64,000 nucleotides of DNA from Choanephora cucurbitarum (taxonomy: Eukaryota > Mucoromycota > Mucoromycetes > Mucorales > Choanephoraceae): contig JAIWNI010000104.1 in the NCBI GenBank assembly GCA_025331435.1, positions 1 through 64,000 on the forward strand, written 5' to 3'. Numbering within the stretch: position 1 is the stretch's first letter; every line of letters starts with the position of its first letter. Positions 59,549 to 64,000 of the stretch are shown one piece after another. Both the position numbers and the translations under genes were made by a program. The notes beneath the pieces were generated by a model, which searched no databases, was not told where the DNA came from, and was given only the letters and a program-made list of their open reading frames with translations.

Positions 59549-59950
59549 TGTCAGAATGAAACAAAGAAATCCTTTAGAACTTGTATAGTTTATTAAAGAA
59601 AAATCGGATGTCGTTTATAGCTATGGATTATCTAGGTATTTATATCTTTCAGGTCGGATGAACTAATTCTTCCATTTAGAGAATATCAAGGAATCTACTT
59701 TAATATCGAGGATACGGAACAGTATATCATTGACCATGTCTCAGATATTCAGTCTACTCAGCTCTCAGGTCGTAGCTGATCTAAGATGGTAAGATAGGCA
59801 GAAATTAATTTAATAAAATCTTTAGCACCATCTTGTCATTTTCATTGTCACCTCAATCCTGATTCGGTATAGCTGATATCAACAGTCATCCACATCGATA
59901 AGGCCTGAGTCCCAAGAGCTAATTGGTCTTTTTGATATATGATCTATTTT
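59549..59950 (-). other. Possible solo LTR, ends uncertain
   Basis: Read on the minus strand there is GATATAAATACC (TATA-like), then CTTTAATAAAC about 55 bp later, then a finish in CTGACA at 59549. This order is the same as in the clear LTR at 29753-30005. No 5-bp duplication or left tip could be fixed; the 59950 end is only a guess from LTR length. Confidence 0.2.
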
Positions 59951-62900
59951 GTCTCTCAAGTTAGCATAATATTAGAATCGAAATCTAAAAGATAGATAGA
60001 TGAAGTAGACATTGATCCATTACAGTTACTCTATTTCTATTCTAGACTTTATATCCAGATATAGCATGTATTAATGATACAGTGTATTATTTATTTCGTA
60101 ATCAGTATATAAATTCTAAATGTTCACAACAAATATCATTGTTAGATAGAATTAATGAAAAGGACATCTCTAAAAAAGCATCCCTCCTTTCTTCCTTTCT
60201 CTTTAAAACCCATTACGACACCGTTCATGCTCAACCAAAACATTCGCTATTTCTGACGATATTTGCTGAAAGTTAATTAGTGAACGACCAAAATTTGTTC
60301 TCATCTGTAGTCAATTGTGACAAAATGACGATGAGCCCTTTTAATATTCTCATGCTTTTCTTTATTTTTGATAGCGCTTTTCTCTTTTTCAAAACAAAAA
60401 TGCTACACTATATTGTCAACTAGAATGAAGTCTGCTTCTGCTTTGATAAAACTACCGTTTGTTTTTGCTCGTCTCTAATCTGCTTATCGAATGTTCCTTT
60501 TCTTGGCTCAATTGATTGCATATTGTATGGAATTAATTATTTAGACCTCATTCAAAGACGTTTGAAAACTCTAGTCTGTCTTAATTACAGACAGTCTAAT
60601 ACTGCGAGCAACCTCGTTCAACCTCAACTGTTATCTAAACATTCTAAATCCATCATCTTCTACTGCAGTACATCTTTGGCTCTTACAATTAATCTTGGGA
60701 TACACCTGCTAACGCTGGTTAACATCAAAATCTAGTTTTTAGACTCCTATCCTAACTGCAAAAGGCTGTCTTCATCCACAAAAGCATGTCTTTCTAAATG
60801 ATGATGACTGTTTAGGCCAAATAATCAACTGTGAGTGTCTTTACATAACTTTGTCACGAATTACCTTTCTTTCAACTTTGGCTAACATAAATCAATCAAC
60901 ATCATTTTCTCTCTTCATTTTAGTTCACTTGCCCACTATTGCTCATTTCCTATAACCTCTGCTCTGTCTTTTACTCCTTTTTGCCAACCCTTGTCAAAAT
61001 ATCTTGTGGTTGCACTTTTGAGAAGTCCATTTTTGTTGTACAAGACTTTTACTTGCTTTCTCTAAGTTGGGTATGCCACTGATCTTGACATCACGCATGT
61101 TGCTTCACAATCTTGAACAAAGTGAACTGCCTAAGCGCACAAACAAATGTAACCTTCATGTTTTATATCAGCAAAGCTGTGTAATTATTTTTTTCTAACT
61201 TCTACCATTCAAATAGCTACTCATGTTCTTCTTTCTGCCAAACTTGACTTCAAGTGTTCAAGAATCTCATCATCGTCAACCGATGCGTCTCTCATTGGGT
61301 ACATCATGTCAATCCTCGGTATTGCATGATGTCAACAATCCTGAATCTTGAGGTCTAAAACTTACTAGACTCGACTAAACTGATTTATCTTGCTTCAAGT
61401 TATTTGGAAAAAAGTAGCAAAATTATTTCCGCATTCACGCGTGGCCTTTTTTTTTTTACATAAGCCTTTGTTCAGTTTGCTTGGCTGGTCCATCGCTTCC
61501 ACTCTTATGGTCTATTTTTCTTGCGCTTTCTACTGCTGCTTTTGGGATGGCTCACAACTCTCGCTGTAGTTAGGTTTAACGAAAAAGTTGAAACGTCTAC
61601 CGTCACTAATTCAACCCACTTCATATAGAAAGTGAATCAATCTCAGTTTAAGCTTATCGAAATGTAAGCCCATCTTGTTTTTTATGATACCATAATCGAC
61701 CAAAGTACTTTATTTATTTGCTTTTAGACAACCCGAATGAATTGTTATTTGATTCCACGGTTTTGTGCACATATGCTCTTCTGATGACAAGCACCCAACT
61801 AAGTCTCCTCTCTTCCCTCGGGTAAACGTGATCAAACCTATAGAGCGGATTAGATCGGAAGCAAGGCTAATACCGGAAACAAAGCTAATGAGGTGTCCAT
61901 ATATAGTAGCCTAAAGGATCTACAATTTATACAAAAAATAAAGTTTTTCTATTTGCTTAAATTAACAAATCAGAATACATTATATCTGACCTAAAGAAGT
62001 ATGACATATACCAAATATGACCTAAATTTCATTGATCTCGATATGAATAATTAAAACTTGCTCAGTCGGAATCACTTAGTTACTGAAAACTGATTTGTTC
62101 GTCTATACCTAAGCCATAATTGTTACCGGAAAGGAAAAAATTTAACCGAAGATATCAAGCATTATAATTTGCTTGATTGTTTTTCTCATCTGCTAATTCA
62201 ACTGTGCAGTGCCACTAAAATGGAGTATATACACTGATTTCAACTGAGTCTTTTAAAGAAATCGACTGTGGTGCTCACTTTAGGATACACCGTAAATAAC
62301 TGTGTGAACTCACCTCCTTTGACACACTCAACCACAAGAAATTATACACTCCGTGCGCTGTGGTGAAATAGAGTTCAATCAATTGGTTGGTTCATATTTT
62401 ACTCACGAACTTTAAAACTTTATCAGAACAAACAAACATTTGTCTGAGAGTAAAAAGTATATTTCTTTTACCCTGCAAGACTACTCTTGTAACTTCTGAC
62501 ATACTTTAGTTCAGAATGCTTAACGAAAAAAAAGATAACAAAATTAACATCTCAGATGCCCTCCAAAAAAAAGGTACAAAAAGATTGACACCTGTAAGAA
62601 TTACAGACTACGGATGCGAATAGAGGAAATTCTTGAAGTCTCAACAGACTAGCAAGTTCTGTTTGGCTTAGCAAACGCTGAATTAGTTCGACAAATTCTC
62701 AAAATAAAGCGTTTAGGCTTTTCTCCCTCGAGGTATGTTGACTTGAAACCAATTGTGCTTGACTAACTGAATATACAGAACCGATTTAGCTTGTGTCTCT
62801 CACACATTAGCATTACAAACCTCTTTCTCTTTTAAAAATTATACGCTTTATCTAAGTTGTTTGCACCCCTTTTTGGAGAAAAAAGGATACAAACGCAAGC

Positions 62901-63325
62901 AACTACAAGATCATGACAAAGTAAAAGATTTACTCGAGCTCTACGGAAATCATAAGATTTTAAGATTTGCACTAACCACAAACTGTCTGGCTGCAATGAA
63001 GTTTTTGGGCTTCTCAAATCGGACGACAAGCGAAAGATTTTGGAAATTTTAGACAAGAAGATGAGAATATTTTTTTAGATTTTTAGTCATTTTATAATTT
63101 TTTTATGATGTTATAAGCAACGGTTAGATAAATTTAAAGTATGAATATAGATCAGATTGCTTTTTTTTTTGGAAGTTTCTTCTTGCACCAGTTTGCTTGC
63201 ATAATCGAAGATTGAGCTCAAGAAAGAAACATTTTTCTGGCTATCAACCTCAGCTAGTTCCAAGAGGGTTCTACAACTGTTTATCAACAGTTTGCTTCTT
63301 TCACTGGCTGTTACAGTTGATAAAC

Positions 63326-63353
63326 TTTCTTCTTCTTCTTCTTCTTCTTCTTC
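63326..63353. repeat. (TTC)n microsatellite
   Basis: Nine TTC/CTT triplets in a row. Confidence 0.9.
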
Positions 63354-63429
63354 ATCGCATGGTATATCGTTTGTAGTCTCCAGGATATGACATGACTCAT
63401 TGTTCTCGTCTTCTATTATCTATTCTCCT

Positions 63430-64000
63430 GTTTTGAGATGTATACCCCAAAGAGAGAGATGCTCGTTGATTTCAGCAAGAACGTCAGAATCTTCTCTCCT
63501 GGCAATTTCTGCGTCATCCACAGAGCAACTACGTGGAGCAAAGAGACCAGTGTGCAAGTAGCAGTTTGCTACCGTTGCAGAGGACACACGGCTTCATGCA
63601 AGCTTAATATCTCGCATGCCCTGAAACTGATCTTTGTAAAAGAAGTTCTTCTTCTTGTTGTTTCTTCGGTCTACAGACAAAGTGAGATTATACCTATCAC
63701 CTAGAGACCATTCAACTGCATTGGACAAATTGTCATTTAGCATAGCTATGCAATACTTGAGGGCGGCAGCAAGATACTGTATTTTACCATAACAAATGTG
63801 CTTTTAGCTTTAAAGATATTCAACTTACAATGCCTACATACCTATACTGCTTCTTGAAACTGGCGATAACTCCAGCATCCAAAGGCTGGAAGTGTGATGT
63901 TATGTCGGGAAGCAGATACACAAACTGAACATTAGACAGCTGAAGTTCGGAATCGTAAACAGCAGCATTATCTTACAGAACAAGTACATTGCGGAGACGT
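63430..64000 (-). pseudogene. Pogo/Tigger-like (DDE_1) transposase, C-terminal part, runs off window
   Basis: On the minus strand from the edge: a TAA, then DNAAVYDSELQLSNVQFVYL and LLPDITSHFQPLDAGVIASF, the second-Asp and third-Asp blocks of the DDE_1 fold used by pogo, Tigger and CENP-B-related proteins. A probable intron (GTATGT...TACAG, about 63780-63842) follows, then AAALKYCIAMLNDNLSN, and lastly SRVSSATVANCYLHTGLFAP, where a TGA replaces the expected Trp before SRVS. It ends in an acidic EIARREDSDVLAEINEHL tail near 63432. The N-terminal HTH part and the element's other end lie beyond base 64000. Two stops make this copy inactive. It could be related to the source of the two MITEs. Confidence 0.8.

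Larger units (their letters stand above)
56785..63429. other. AT-rich region without convincing genes
   Basis: About 6.6 kb in which I recognise no domain, RNA gene or complete element. Open frames are short (60-90 codons). A CA/CACA-rich stretch lies at 57055-57100. A protein-like minus-strand piece lies at 57112-57321 and an LTR-like segment near 59549 (listed separately). The lack of recognisable transposon proteins contrasts with the rest of the window. Confidence 0.5.

Noticed and set aside
62861..63052. 63-codon frame containing LEKKGYKRK, similar to LKEKGYKVS near 56525
   Set aside because: The resemblance is limited to a Lys-rich phrase; no wider similarity seen.

Overview
The window looks like a transposon-dense, AT-rich piece of a fungal nuclear genome. 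An early-diverging fungus (Mucoromycota, probably Mucorales-like) fits best: short GT-AG introns, long pyrimidine microsatellites, and a mix of L1-like LINEs with gag zinc knuckles, a Helentron with an endonuclease domain, CACTA-like Tnp2 elements, Tc1/mariner and pogo-type elements, and a tyrosine-recombinase remnant. The taxon is inferred from this content; no rRNA, tRNA or recognisable housekeeping gene was seen.

Layout. 1-4621: CACTA-like element A (left tip just outside the window), with a Tnp2-type transposase gene and a divergent small coiled-coil gene. 4820-7228: rotted Helitron helicase. 7.2-9.3 kb: microsatellites and one doubtful gene fragment. 9292-16538: a Helentron-type element encoding Rep, PIF1-like helicase and an APE-like endonuclease, bounded by a perfect 14-bp inverted repeat. 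16.5-19.4 kb: low-complexity spacer. 19477-25284: LINE-1 with a perfect 14-bp target-site duplication (TSD). 25.3-26.5 kb: spacer with a 7-bp minisatellite.

26483-37077 is a stack of insertions. A Tc1/mariner element is split by LINE-2 (26508-35745, minus strand). LINE-2 is itself split by a DDE element with 30-bp inverted repeats (31728-35008) and by a solo LTR (29753-30005, TSD TACGC). 37.2-38.7 kb is a broken gene with a possible PD-(D/E)XK motif. 39651-39823 is a MITE. 40.1-46.1 kb is a graveyard of two head-on LINE remnants, an LTR-like insert, and a tyrosine-recombinase (DIRS/Crypton-type) remnant.

46312-56447 is CACTA-like element B (TSD AGT). It repeats the two-gene layout of element A, and its transposase gene is split by LINE-3 (49444-54634, perfect 13-bp TSD). 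A pogo-like MITE follows at 56597-56782. Then come about 6.6 kb with no convincing gene, and the C-terminal part of a pogo/Tigger-type transposase runs off the right edge.

How the parts relate. The three LINEs carry gag-like ORF1 (CCHC knuckles) and ORF2 (APE endonuclease plus reverse transcriptase), and all three start with CATGG directly after the TSD, so the ORF1 start codon is at nucleotide 2. The two CACTA-like elements share a divergent companion protein that may act like the accessory DNA-binding protein of plant CACTA elements. Most coding regions carry stops or frameshifts; LINE-3 is the least damaged.
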